DNA from: Sphingomonas sp. R647
GTDB lineage: Bacteria; Pseudomonadota; Alphaproteobacteria; Sphingomonadales; Sphingomonadaceae
Assembly: GCF_020177055.1 (NCBI RefSeq)
Contig: NZ_JAIQXT010000001.1
Location: 620,001-684,000 of the forward strand
DNA: 64,000 bases
Reading direction: 5' to 3'
Shown: positions 45,749-54,389 of the stretch, piece by piece
Layout: each line of letters opens with the position of its first letter
Numbering within the stretch: the first letter of the stretch is position 1
The notes under the pieces: model-generated
Told to the model about the DNA's origin: nothing
Seen by the model: only the letters and a program-made list of their open reading frames with translations
Database searches by the model: none
Translations under genes and position numbers: made by a program

Positions 45749-45780
45749 CAGCCGCCCCGCGCCCCGGCGAGGCTCGCGGC

Positions 45781-46443
45781 ATGGCCGACGAACCCGACCG
45801 CATCCTTTCCGCCGCCGAAGTCGCCGCCTGGCTGCGCGAACGCATCCGCACAGGGCGCGCGGTGCAGGGGCAAAGGCTGGTCGAAGCGGACATCATCCGC
45901 GAGACCGGCGCGACCCGCAGCCGCGTGCGCGAGGCGCTGCAGCGGCTCGAGAGCGAAGGTCTGATCGTCATCGAGGAGTTTCGCGGCGCGTCGGTGCGCC
46001 GCTTTGGCCGCGACGAAATCCGCCAGATCTATCGCGCGCGGATGGTGCTCGAGGGACTGGCGGCGCATGACTTCGCTTTGGCCGACGATCCCGCACGCAA
46101 GGCGCAGCTGGTCGAGTTGCAGGAACGGCTGAACGCGGTCGAGAATACCGGCGACCATCCGGCCTTCGTCCGCGCAAACGATGCGTGGCACGCGCTGATC
46201 CTCGACGGCGCGGATAACGACTATGTTCGCGGCTTTGTCGAGCGGCTGCGGCTGCCGCTCTATCGCCTGCTCTTCTCCGCCTTTTTCAAGCCGCACCGGA
46301 TCGACGACGCCAATTGCGACCACCGCCAGATCACCGACGCGATCGTCCGCGGCGATGCATCTGAGGCCGAGCGGCTGATGCGCAAGCATGTCGAGGATGC
46401 GCTGGCGGCGGTGATCGAGATGGAGGATGTGCTGCCGCAATAG
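45781..46443 (+). CDS. GntR-family (FCD domain) transcriptional regulator
   Basis: 220 aa from ATG 45781 with GAGG upstream. Winged-HTH region RLVEADIIRETGATRSRVREALQRLESEGLIVI, then a helical FCD effector domain (HDFALADDPARKAQLVEL, HLILDGADN-like WHALILDGADNDYVRGFVERLRLPLYRLLF). It sits between the AAHS transporter and a TonB receptor. A TTGT..ACAA palindrome of the type GntR/FadR proteins bind is found upstream of the TonB gene and of the P450/MFS pair. Confidence 0.92.
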   Translation: MADEPDRILSAAEVAAWLRERIRTGRAVQGQRLVEADIIRETGATRSRVREALQRLESEGLIVIEEFRGASVRRFGRDEIRQIYRARMVLEGLAAHDFALADDPARKAQLVELQERLNAVENTGDHPAFVRANDAWHALILDGADNDYVRGFVERLRLPLYRLLFSAFFKPHRIDDANCDHRQITDAIVRGDASEAERLMRKHVEDALAAVIEMEDVLPQ

Positions 46444-46476
46444 GTGCGCAGCCGCTCGTAGAATTGCCAACCGTTT

Positions 46477-46572
46477 CGTCGTCCCGGGCTTGACCCGGGA
46501 CCGGGCTTTTTCGTCCGTTGGTGACGAAGGAGAAGAGGAAGCCCCGGCCCGGCTCAAGGCCGGGCTGACGAT
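46477..46572. repeat. Intergenic inverted-repeat element (type B-like)
   Basis: Left end CGTCGTCCCGGGCTTGACCC and right end GGCTCAAGGCCGGGCTGACG are imperfect inverted complements, about 95 bp, with a nested CCGGGCTTTTTCGTC / GACGAAGG pair. It lies in the 318-bp gap between the GntR gene and the TonB receptor. Confidence 0.72.
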
Positions 46573-46674
46573 AGTGGAAAGAAGAAGAAGAAGACCCTCC
46601 CCAACCCCTCCCGCAATCGGGACGGGCTTGAGAATGGATGGGTGTGGGCTGGCGCTCGCCGCTTTGCTGACGAG

Positions 46675-46686
46675 ATTGTTGACAAT
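46675..46686. promoter_or_regulatory. GntR-type palindrome overlapping the TonB-receptor promoter
   Basis: ATTGTTGACAAT, a palindrome around central TG. The sequence TTGACA at 46679-46684 can serve as a -35 box with ATAACC near 46701 as a weak -10. Same 13-mer (with preceding G) at 50382-50394. Confidence 0.62.
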
Positions 46687-46761
46687 ATTTGTATTGATCC
46701 ATAACCATTGCGCCACAAGGGGGCGCTGACCCCCGACATTCTGTCCCGGGGAGGATCTTTC

Positions 46762-49074
46762 ATGCGCTTTCGTCCGACCGTCGCGCTCGCCACCACTGCG
46801 TCGATCGCAGCTCTGCTGGCTGCTTCGCCCGCCACTGCACAAACCGCTCCTGCCGCGCAGGAGGAAGAGGTCGGTGTCGGCGAGATCGTCATTACTGCGC
46901 AGCGTCGCGAAGAGCGGTTGCAGGATGCGCCGCTGTCCGTGACCGCGCTGTCGGCGGAGTCGCTGACCGATCGCGGCATCGACAATCTGGGCGACATTTC
47001 CAACTTCGCGCCGAACCTCGAGCTGCACCCGACCAACCGTCCGGCGGGCGGCGGTTCGGCGTTTGCGGGCTATATCCGTGGCGTCGGCACCGGCGACTTC
47101 CAGTTCCCGACCGATCCGGGCATCGGCCTGTATGTCGACGATGTGTATATCGCGCGATCGATGGGCGGCCTGCTGAGCCTTGAGGATATCGAGCGGGTCG
47201 AGGTGCTGAAGGGGCCGCAGGGCACGCTCTATGGTCGCAATACGATTGGCGGCGCGATCAACGTCATCACCACCGATCCGCGCCTGTCGGGTGGGGCGAC
47301 CGGCATCGTCAAGGCGCGCGCGGGCAGCTACAAGCGCGCCGACGTTTCGGCGCTGATCAACACGCCGCTGATCGAGGATGTGCTGGGGCTCAAACTCTCT
47401 GCCTCCTACCTCACCAGCGAAGGCTATGGCACGCGCATCCTCGACGGGCAGAATTATGCCAGCGAGAACCGCTTCATTGTACGCGGCGCGATCAAGGCGC
47501 AGCTGGGCGAGGCGGTGACGCTGAAGGTTGCGGGCGACTATACGCGGCAGCGGCAGAACCCGCCGTCGGGCTATCTGATCGACTTCGTTCCGGCTGGGCC
47601 GACGGTCGCGAAGATCGCGCGGTTCAACCAGTTTGCCGCGCCCTACTGGAACCCGCGCCTCGGCCTGCCGACCGGGTCTGTCTATGACGCGCGCTGGGAA
47701 GCGCCCGATCCGTATAATGTCTATTCGCTGCAGGCACAGCAGGATGATGCCGATATCGGCGGGCTCTCCGCCGTTTTCACCTTCGACCTGAGCGACGACA
47801 TCTACCTCAAGTCGGTCAGCGCATGGCGGTCGATCGATGCGACGATCGAGGTGGATGGCGACCAGACCCCCTACCCGCTCCAGCAGTCGCGCACGACGAT
47901 GAACCAGGACCAGCTGAGCCAGGAGCTGCAGCTGGGCGGCACCGCGATGGACGGCAAGCTCAACTTCCTGATCGGCGCCTATGCGTTCCGCGAGGAAGGC
48001 GATTCCACCGTCTTCACCCGCTCGTTCGAGGGCATCTACGAGGCGCTGATCGCGGCGGGCCAGCCGACCACGGCGGCGGATGTCGGCAACACCTTCACCA
48101 CCTTTTACATGAAGGCGACCAGCTACGCGCTGTTCACGCAGGAGACGCTGAAGCTGACCGACCAGTTCGGTGTGACGCTGGGCGCGCGGTACAACAAGGA
48201 TCGCAAGGAATATGCGACCTCGGTCGTGCGGCCACAGAACGGCACCACCGTCGTTCCGCTGTCGAGCGCGGTCGCGGAGTGGGAAAGCTTCACCCCGCGC
48301 GTGGCGCTGGAGTATAAGCCGAACACCGACATGCTGCTCTATGCCAGCTGGTCCAAGGGGTTCAAATCGGGCGGTTTTGGCGCGTCGACGGTCGCATCGA
48401 CCCCGACCCCGCGCTACGATCCCGAGAAGCTCACCAGCTATGAGCTGGGCGCGAAGACGAGCTGGTTCAACAACCGGCTGACGTTCAACGTTGCGGGCTT
48501 TTATTCCGAATATCGCGACATCCAGCTGACGGTGCAATCGGTCGATCCGGTGACCAACGCCAATATCCGCACGACGCGCAACGCGGGCGGTTCGGACATC
48601 AAGGGGTTCGAGCTGGAGATCGCGGCGCGGCCGACGCGCGGGCTCGATCTCAATCTGGGCGTTGGCTATGTCGATGCGCGGTTCGACACGCTGGCGGCGT
48701 CGGCGATTTCGAGCGGGTTCAAGCTGGGCGACCGCGTGCCGCAGATCCCCGACTGGTCGATCAATGCCGGCATCTCCTATGGCTTTGAGACCGGTGCGGG
48801 CGAGCTGACGCTGCGCGGCGATCTGAGCCATAAGGGGTCGCAGTTCCTGACGCCTGCCGATGCGACGTCGTTCCAGGATGCCTATACACTGCTGGGCGCG
48901 CGGGTGGCGTTCAAGCCGAGCTTCCTGCCCGGCATCGAGCTGTCGGTCGAGGGTACCAACCTGACCGAGACCGACCACGCCTATTACAAGGGCACGCTGC
49001 CGCCTACCGGCGAATATGTCGCGATCCCGGCGGCGCCGCGCGAGATTTACGCGACGGTGCGGTTTAGTTTCTGA
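46762..49074 (+). CDS. TonB-dependent outer-membrane receptor, copy 1
   Basis: 770 aa from ATG 46762 with GGAGGA upstream. Signal peptide ends at ATAQ; TonB-box-like EIVITAQRREERLQDAPLSV; plug domain with LYVDDVYIARSMGGLLSLEDIERVEVLKGPQGTLYGRN; C-terminal beta barrel ends in an aromatic residue (TVRFSF). It imports a bulky or scarce substrate with TonB energy. Control by the GntR protein upstream is likely. Confidence 0.95.
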   Translation: MRFRPTVALATTASIAALLAASPATAQTAPAAQEEEVGVGEIVITAQRREERLQDAPLSVTALSAESLTDRGIDNLGDISNFAPNLELHPTNRPAGGGSAFAGYIRGVGTGDFQFPTDPGIGLYVDDVYIARSMGGLLSLEDIERVEVLKGPQGTLYGRNTIGGAINVITTDPRLSGGATGIVKARAGSYKRADVSALINTPLIEDVLGLKLSASYLTSEGYGTRILDGQNYASENRFIVRGAIKAQLGEAVTLKVAGDYTRQRQNPPSGYLIDFVPAGPTVAKIARFNQFAAPYWNPRLGLPTGSVYDARWEAPDPYNVYSLQAQQDDADIGGLSAVFTFDLSDDIYLKSVSAWRSIDATIEVDGDQTPYPLQQSRTTMNQDQLSQELQLGGTAMDGKLNFLIGAYAFREEGDSTVFTRSFEGIYEALIAAGQPTTAADVGNTFTTFYMKATSYALFTQETLKLTDQFGVTLGARYNKDRKEYATSVVRPQNGTTVVPLSSAVAEWESFTPRVALEYKPNTDMLLYASWSKGFKSGGFGASTVASTPTPRYDPEKLTSYELGAKTSWFNNRLTFNVAGFYSEYRDIQLTVQSVDPVTNANIRTTRNAGGSDIKGFELEIAARPTRGLDLNLGVGYVDARFDTLAASAISSGFKLGDRVPQIPDWSINAGISYGFETGAGELTLRGDLSHKGSQFLTPADATSFQDAYTLLGARVAFKPSFLPGIELSVEGTNLTETDHAYYKGTLPPTGEYVAIPAAPREIYATVRFSF

Positions 49075-49082
49075 TCTTGGAC

Positions 49083-49162
49083 GGCCTCTCCGCATGGAGA
49101 GGCCAACCTTGCGGGGCTCCCCCGAACCTTTTGCCCCTCCCCCGAAAGGCGGAGGGGTTTTT
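49083..49162 (+). terminator. Tandem terminators after TonB receptor 1
   Basis: First hairpin GGCCTCTCC / GGAGAGGCC at 49083-49104 with loop GCAT. Second hairpin CCCCTCC / GGAGGGG at 49134-49157 followed by TTTTT at 49158-49162, a classic rho-independent form. The convergent P450 gene ends 10 bp later. Confidence 0.78.
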
Positions 49163-49171
49163 GTTGTCGGG

Positions 49172-50368
49172 TTACGCGCCCGCCACGTTTAGCGGCACAT
49201 AGACAGGGCCGACCTCGGGCATGCCGCTCATCCGCACGTCGCCTGCGAGTGCGATGCTGCGGGTACGGGCGAGGAGTTCGCGTAGCGCGATGCGGAATTC
49301 CATCCGCGCCATCGCCATGCCGGCGCAGCGATGCGGGCCGCGACCGAAGGCGAGGTGGTCGCGGACGTTGGCGCGGTCGAGGCGGAACTCGTCCGGGGCC
49401 TCGAACACCGCCTCGTCGCGGTTGGCAGAGGCATAGGCGAGCGCGATCGGCTCACCCGGTTCGATGCGGCGGCCACCCAGCTCGACGCCGTTGCGCGTGG
49501 TGCGCGCGAAGCCGCGATAGGGGGTGTAGAGGCGCAGGAACTCCTCGACTGCCGCGTCGATCTGGTCAGGTGCCGCGCGCAGCTGTTCGGCGAGGTCGGG
49601 GTGGCGCGCGAGGTGGACTGCGACGCTGCCGAGGAAGACCGGCGGCGCGACGAGGCCGACGACGAGGATCTGGCGGACGCAGCCGACGAGCATCTCATGC
49701 GGCAGCGGATTGTCATAGGCGTCGGTGGCGGCGAGCAGGCTGCTGACCGGATCGAACTCGGGATCGAGCGGCGCGGCGCGGCGGGTGGCGATGAGGTCGC
49801 GGGCGAGGTCGTAGAGGATCTCGCTGGCCTTCGAGACCGCGGCGACGTCGAACGCCTCCCACGCCTTCACGAAATCCTTTGCGGTGCGCCACAACAGGTC
49901 CGTCTGGTCGGGGTTGAGCTGGAACCAGTCGGCGAAGAGCAGCGCCGGGAGCGGGCTGCCGAACCCCTCGACGAAATCGCCGCCGCCCGCCGCGATGTAG
50001 GAATCGAGCAGCATTGCGACATGGCGCTCGATCACCGGCTCGATCGCGGCGAGGCGCGAGGCACCGAGTGCGCGGTCGATCGCGCGGCGATAGGGCGTGT
50101 GCTCGGGTGGGTCGAGGTGCAGCGGTGGGCGGCGGCCGGTGGCGGATGCGCCGGGGACGACGTTACGGACGGTGGTGGTGAACTCGGCGGGATCATCGAG
50201 GATCGCCTTGATGTCCGCATGCCGCGTCGCGATCCAGAAGCCGCCGAACGCGTCGCTGTGCGCGACCGGGCATTTGGCGCGCAGATCGGCGAACACCTGA
50301 TGCGGCGTGTCGAAATCCTCATGCGCGTGCGGGTCATATTCCTGGCCGGTCCAGCGCGACTCCATCAC
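49172..50368 (-). CDS. Cytochrome P450, copy 1, with atypical I-helix
   Basis: 398 aa, soluble bacterial class. Heme-binding loop FGRGPHRCAG; K-helix ExxR within VEEFLRLYTPYRG. The I-helix reads LVVGLVAPPVFLGSV where most P450s have AGxxTT, so both the acid and the threonine appear to be replaced (V and A by alignment to the RHP motif downstream). No ferredoxin or reductase gene is adjacent. It diverges from the MFS gene at 50448 through a promoter with the GntR-type palindrome. Substrate unknown. Confidence 0.92.
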   Translation of the reverse strand: MMESRWTGQEYDPHAHEDFDTPHQVFADLRAKCPVAHSDAFGGFWIATRHADIKAILDDPAEFTTTVRNVVPGASATGRRPPLHLDPPEHTPYRRAIDRALGASRLAAIEPVIERHVAMLLDSYIAAGGGDFVEGFGSPLPALLFADWFQLNPDQTDLLWRTAKDFVKAWEAFDVAAVSKASEILYDLARDLIATRRAAPLDPEFDPVSSLLAATDAYDNPLPHEMLVGCVRQILVVGLVAPPVFLGSVAVHLARHPDLAEQLRAAPDQIDAAVEEFLRLYTPYRGFARTTRNGVELGGRRIEPGEPIALAYASANRDEAVFEAPDEFRLDRANVRDHLAFGRGPHRCAGMAMARMEFRIALRELLARTRSIALAGDVRMSGMPEVGPVYVPLNVAGA

Positions 50369-50382
50369 CCTCTTCCCTTACG

Positions 50383-50394
50383 ATTGTTGACAAT
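50383..50394. promoter_or_regulatory. GntR-type palindrome between the P450 and MFS genes
   Basis: ATTGTTGACAAT, identical to 46675-46686, 15 bp upstream of the P450 start and about 53 bp before the MFS start. A second TTGACA occurs at 50399-50404. Confidence 0.62.
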
Positions 50395-50447
50395 CTCGTT
50401 GACACAAAAATGCTTTATCGCATAGCCTTTTTGCAGAGGAGAGAGGC

Positions 50448-51719
50448 TTGGAACCGACCACATACCGCAAGGTGATGGCGCGCGTTGTCGCACCGCTGAC
50501 CTTCCTCATCATCCTGAGTTCGCTCGACCGCGTGAACGTCAGCTTCGCGGCGATCGAGATGAACCCGGACCTTGGGCTGGACCCCAAGGCCTATGGATTT
50601 GGGGTCGGGATCTTCTTCGTCGGTTACCTGCTGTTCCAGCTGCCCAGTGCAGCGGTGTTGCGCCGGATCGGGCCGCGCTGGTGGATTGCGGGGAGCGTTA
50701 TCGGGTGGGGCACGGTCGCCACCGCGATGGCGGCGATCCAGACGCCGATGCACTTCTACGTCCTGCGCTTCCTGCTCGGCCTGTTCGAGAGCGGCTTTGC
50801 GCCGGGCGTGGTGTGGTATGTCAGCCAGTGGTTGCCCCAGCAGTACCGCGCACGGGCAATTGCGGGCACGATGCTGGCGATCCCGATTTCGGTGATCTTT
50901 GGCGGGCCATTGTGCGGGGCGCTGATGGCGATGGACACCGGCAGCATCGCCTCGTGGCGGGTGATGTTCCTGGTCGAGGGGCTGGCGACGGTGATTGCGG
51001 GGATCGTCGCGATCTTCTGGTTCGTGAACCGTCCCGCCGAAGCGCGCTGGCTGTCCGATGCCGAGCGCCAGCAGATCGAGGATACGATCGCGGACGAGGT
51101 GAACGATGCGCGTGCGCCGAGCGCAAAGCTGTCCGATGCGCTGAAGGACCCGATATTGTGGGTGTCGGCGGGCGTGTGGTTCGTGCTGATCACCGGCGCG
51201 AACGCGATCATCTTTTGGCTGCCGATTGCGATCAAGACGTTGGGGCGCAACGACCCGCTGGAGGTCGGCATCCTCGCCGCCCTGCCCTGGGTCGCGATTG
51301 GCGCGGGGATGGTGTGGAATGCGTGGCATTCGGACCGCAGCGGCGAACGCTACCGCCACCTCGCCTGGCCGATGCTGGGCGCGGCGGCGGCGTTCGGGGT
51401 GGCGGCGATGTTCACGCATAATGGGCCGCTGGCGCTCGCGGCGCTGGTGGTTGGCGGGTTTGGGCTGGGCGGCGCGCAGTCGGTGTTCTGGACGATCCCG
51501 ACCAAGTTCGTCGGCGCGCGCAATCCCGGCGCCATTGCCACGATCAACCTGTGCGGCAATGCCAGCAGCACGGTGATGCCGGTCGTCATTGGCTGGATCG
51601 TTGCCACCACGGGCAAGATCACGGTGCCGGTGTTCGTGCTGGCCGGACTGATGCTGCTCGGCGCGCTGCTGATCCTGCCGCTCAGTCGCCTCGGCAATGC
51701 GCGGGAGGGCAAGGCGTGA
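50448..51719 (+). CDS. MFS transporter, ACS-like (anion:cation symporter) family
   Basis: 423 aa from TTG 50448 with GAGGAGAG upstream. Membrane protein starting PLTFLIILSSLDRVNVSFAAIEM, typical of ACS-family organic-anion importers (phthalate, galactonate, hydroxyphenylacetate types). Its last bases overlap the diheme cytochrome gene start (GTGA at 51716). Confidence 0.9.
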   Translation: MEPTTYRKVMARVVAPLTFLIILSSLDRVNVSFAAIEMNPDLGLDPKAYGFGVGIFFVGYLLFQLPSAAVLRRIGPRWWIAGSVIGWGTVATAMAAIQTPMHFYVLRFLLGLFESGFAPGVVWYVSQWLPQQYRARAIAGTMLAIPISVIFGGPLCGALMAMDTGSIASWRVMFLVEGLATVIAGIVAIFWFVNRPAEARWLSDAERQQIEDTIADEVNDARAPSAKLSDALKDPILWVSAGVWFVLITGANAIIFWLPIAIKTLGRNDPLEVGILAALPWVAIGAGMVWNAWHSDRSGERYRHLAWPMLGAAAAFGVAAMFTHNGPLALAALVVGGFGLGGAQSVFWTIPTKFVGARNPGAIATINLCGNASSTVMPVVIGWIVATTGKITVPVFVLAGLMLLGALLILPLSRLGNAREGKA

Positions 51720-53197
51720 TCCGCGGTCTCGTTCTTGGCGCTGCTACGATTGCCTTTGCTGCGGCGGTTGCGTTTGCGCAGGGCGGCGAGAAGGATCCGT
51801 GGTGGGACCCGGATGAGGGGCGCGTGTTCCCCGCTAGCCTCGATTATCGCAACGCCAATGGCACGCTGCGGCTGTTGCTCGACAATGGGCCGATGGAGAC
51901 GAAGGACCACCCCTTCTTCACCGCGATCGGGCCGAACGGGCGGGCGTGCGTCACCTGTCACCAGCCCGCCGATGCGATGAGCCTGTCGGCGGCGTCGGCG
52001 GCGCGGCAATGGCAGCGCAACGGCGCGAAGGACCCACTGTTCGCGGCATCGGACGGGTCGAACTGCCCGAGCCTGCCGCAGGGCGAGCGCGCGTCGCACT
52101 CGTTGCTGATCGACCATGGCCTGATCCGCATTGCACGGCCGTGGCCGCCCAAGAATGTGAAGCCGGACTTCACGATCGAAGTCGTCCGCGATCCGTCGAC
52201 CTGCAACCTCGACGCCAGATACGGCCTCAAGGGCGCGGGGATGGTGTCGGTGTTCCGGCGGCCGCGCCCGGTGGCAAACTTCAAATATATCGAGGCGATG
52301 GGCTTCGCCTATGATCCCAAGGCGGGGATGCCGCTGCCGGTCGATCCGGAGACGGGCAAGCCGGTCAGCGGAAACCTGATGGCCGATGGCCGCGTACCGA
52401 CGCTGGAGGCCCAGATGCGCGACGCGGCGGGGGCGCATCTCGGCTTTCTCAAGAACCTCGACAAGGGCGACATCGCCCGCATCCTCGACTTCGAACGGCG
52501 CATCTATGCTGCGCAGCAAATCGATGTCGCCGGCGGCCCGCTCGACGGCGACGGATCGATGGGCGGCACGAAGACGCTGCAGGTGTCGCAGGCCGGAAGG
52601 CTCGGCAGCGATGGCGGCATTCCGGTGTGGAGCGAGTTCGAGGCGTGGGAAAAGATGCCCGCGGCAGTGAAGGCGAAGCTGTCGCCCGAAGTCGTCGCAT
52701 TCCGCGAGTCGGTCGCGCGCGGCGCACGGGTGTTTCGCGACAAGACCTTTCTCATCACCGACACGGCGGGCATCAACTCGCCGATCGGCTTTGGCAATCC
52801 GGTGCGCAACAGCTGCGTCTTCTGTCACAACATGTCTTATATGGGCATGGATGTCGCGCCGGGTCAGGTCGATCTGGGGACGACCAACCAGCCGTTCGCG
52901 GACCCGGCGCCGCATCTGCCGCTGTTCCGCGTGACCTGCACCGGCAAGCCGCACCCGCATTATGGGCGGACGATCCTGACCAGCGATCCGGGCTTTGCGC
53001 TGACCACGGGCAAGTGCGCCGATGTCGGGCGGATCACGCTGCAGTCGCTGCGCGGCATGTCGGCGCGCGCGCCCTTCTTCTCCAACGGCAGCGCGAAGGA
53101 TATCCGCACCGTGATCGACTATTATGAGCGGCGCTATAGTATCGGCTATACCGAGCAGGAGAAGCGCGACCTCGAGAATTTGATGCGGGCGCTATGA
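51716..53197 (+). CDS. Exported diheme c-type cytochrome protein
   Basis: 493 aa from GTG 51716. Signal peptide GLVLGAATIAFAAAVAFAQ; two CXXCH sites, CVTCH and CVFCH, about 280 residues apart; late motif LRGMSARAPFFSNGS resembles the diheme cytochrome c peroxidase/MauG-type second-heme region. It is periplasmic. An electron-transfer or oxidative role for the substrate taken up by the neighbouring transporter is likely but not demonstrated. Confidence 0.82.
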   Translation: MIRGLVLGAATIAFAAAVAFAQGGEKDPWWDPDEGRVFPASLDYRNANGTLRLLLDNGPMETKDHPFFTAIGPNGRACVTCHQPADAMSLSAASAARQWQRNGAKDPLFAASDGSNCPSLPQGERASHSLLIDHGLIRIARPWPPKNVKPDFTIEVVRDPSTCNLDARYGLKGAGMVSVFRRPRPVANFKYIEAMGFAYDPKAGMPLPVDPETGKPVSGNLMADGRVPTLEAQMRDAAGAHLGFLKNLDKGDIARILDFERRIYAAQQIDVAGGPLDGDGSMGGTKTLQVSQAGRLGSDGGIPVWSEFEAWEKMPAAVKAKLSPEVVAFRESVARGARVFRDKTFLITDTAGINSPIGFGNPVRNSCVFCHNMSYMGMDVAPGQVDLGTTNQPFADPAPHLPLFRVTCTGKPHPHYGRTILTSDPGFALTTGKCADVGRITLQSLRGMSARAPFFSNGSAKDIRTVIDYYERRYSIGYTEQEKRDLENLMRAL

Positions 53198-53958
53198 AGG
53201 TCGCGTTGCTGCTTGGCGCGGTGCTGCTGACCGGGGCGCAGGATGCGCAACAGGCGGTGCGGTTCATCGCCTGCCCGGTCTATCGCGACACCGACAATGG
53301 GCGAAAATCGGGGTGCTGGCTGGCGAGCGATCCGGCGACCGGCATCCGCTATGACGTCACCGCCGCGCCGACCAAGCCCGACTGGAACCATGCGATTCTG
53401 GTCGAGGGGTTCGTCGCAAAGAATGGCGGCGATCCGTGCGGCGGGACGGTGATCGAGCCCGCGACGGTGTCGGTGCTGGACGAGCCCTGCACCCGCCATC
53501 TGATCCGCGCCGAGGGCTATCAGGGGCGGCGCTTCGCCCTCCCCGCGCGCAACGTCCGCCCGCTCTACGAGGCGCGCAAAAAGCCCGCCCAGCCGTTCGC
53601 CGAGGGCCGATTCACGATCCCGTTCGGCTTTTCGAGCAGCTTCATCACCTATCAGCTGAGCGACTATTATCTCGACGCGACGATCAACTATGCGCTGGAT
53701 GTGCAGCCGGCGCGGATCGAGATTGCCGGGGTCGCGCAGACGGTGCCGGAGACGGTGTCGGGGCGGCGGATCGTCGAGGACAAGGCACTGGCCCGGACCC
53801 GCGCGGAAGTAGTGCGGCGTGCGCTGATCCTGCGCGGGATTGCGCCGGAGCGGATCAAGATCGTGCAGGCACTGCCGGGGCCATATGTGGCGGAGGCGTT
53901 CGACGGGCTGAGCTGGCCGCAGCCGCGCCGGGTAGATGTGCGGATTGTGCCTGAGTAG
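53194..53958 (+). CDS. Secreted protein with OmpA-like C-terminal domain
   Basis: 254 aa. Short signal peptide (MKVALLLGAVLLTGAQ), a middle region with four cysteines (FIACPVYRD, RKSGCWLAS, GDPCGGT, DEPCTRH), and a C-terminal segment with RTRAEVVRRALILRGIAPERI and PQPRRVDVRIV, which matches OmpA-family peptidoglycan-binding domains. ATG overlaps the cytochrome stop by 4 bp. The combination suggests an envelope-anchored partner of the cytochrome. Confidence 0.75.
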   Translation: MKVALLLGAVLLTGAQDAQQAVRFIACPVYRDTDNGRKSGCWLASDPATGIRYDVTAAPTKPDWNHAILVEGFVAKNGGDPCGGTVIEPATVSVLDEPCTRHLIRAEGYQGRRFALPARNVRPLYEARKKPAQPFAEGRFTIPFGFSSSFITYQLSDYYLDATINYALDVQPARIEIAGVAQTVPETVSGRRIVEDKALARTRAEVVRRALILRGIAPERIKIVQALPGPYVAEAFDGLSWPQPRRVDVRIVPE

Positions 53959-53963
53959 CCAAC

Positions 53964-54070
53964 CGTCACCCCGGCCTTGTGCTGGGGTCCACCGGAAGGC
54001 AGGCGCGTGGCAAGAGACTTGAGCACTGGACTTGAGGTGGAGTGGACGCCGGCACAAGGCCGGGGTGACG
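53964..54070. repeat. Intergenic inverted-repeat element (type B)
   Basis: Arms CGTCACCCCGGCCTTGTGC and GCACAAGGCCGGGGTGACG at 107-bp span, close in form to 32919-33025, with an internal GTGGACGCCGGC / GCCGGTCCAC-like pair less perfect. Between two convergent genes. Confidence 0.82.
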
Positions 54071-54109
54071 AGCCTTTGGATTGTCGGCCCACGACTCCAT
54101 ACTACTCGT

Positions 54110-54328
54110 TCAGGGTTCCTCACCGAACACGGACGGTTCTAGGTGCATGGTCGAGCCGGCCATCCGATCCTTGGCGCAAGTCGAGTGCACATAGATGTTC
54201 TGGAATGGGTCGTCCCGCCCACGCATACCATCCGCCCACGGCCACAGGCTCTCAACACTAACCAGCAAAGCGCCACTATCAGCGCGGTCAATTCCTTGGC
54301 CACAGAACCAGCATTGAAAATCCAGCAT
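54110..54328 (-). CDS. Small CxxC protein with putative zinc-ribbon
   Basis: 72 aa from ATG 54328 (MLDFQCWFCGQGI). Pattern CWFCGQGI, then HSTCAKDRM, compatible with a Cys3His zinc site. Acidic middle, no membrane helix. The frame is well kept from the esterase gene upstream. I recognise no named family; such short CxxC proteins recur in Sphingomonads. Confidence 0.55.
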   Translation of the reverse strand: MLDFQCWFCGQGIDRADSGALLVSVESLWPWADGMRGRDDPFQNIYVHSTCAKDRMAGSTMHLEPSVFGEEP

Positions 54329-54389
54329 CAAATGGATGATGCCGCCTGTCGTGAAGCGGCGCAACTGCTGCCTCAGCAGGCAAGTAAAC

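Noticed and set aside
45637..49095. 1152-aa open frame on the minus strand across GntR and TonB receptor genes
   Set aside because: The plus strand has well-defined signal peptide, plug and barrel; the long frame is low-complexity R/A/D-rich and a shadow.
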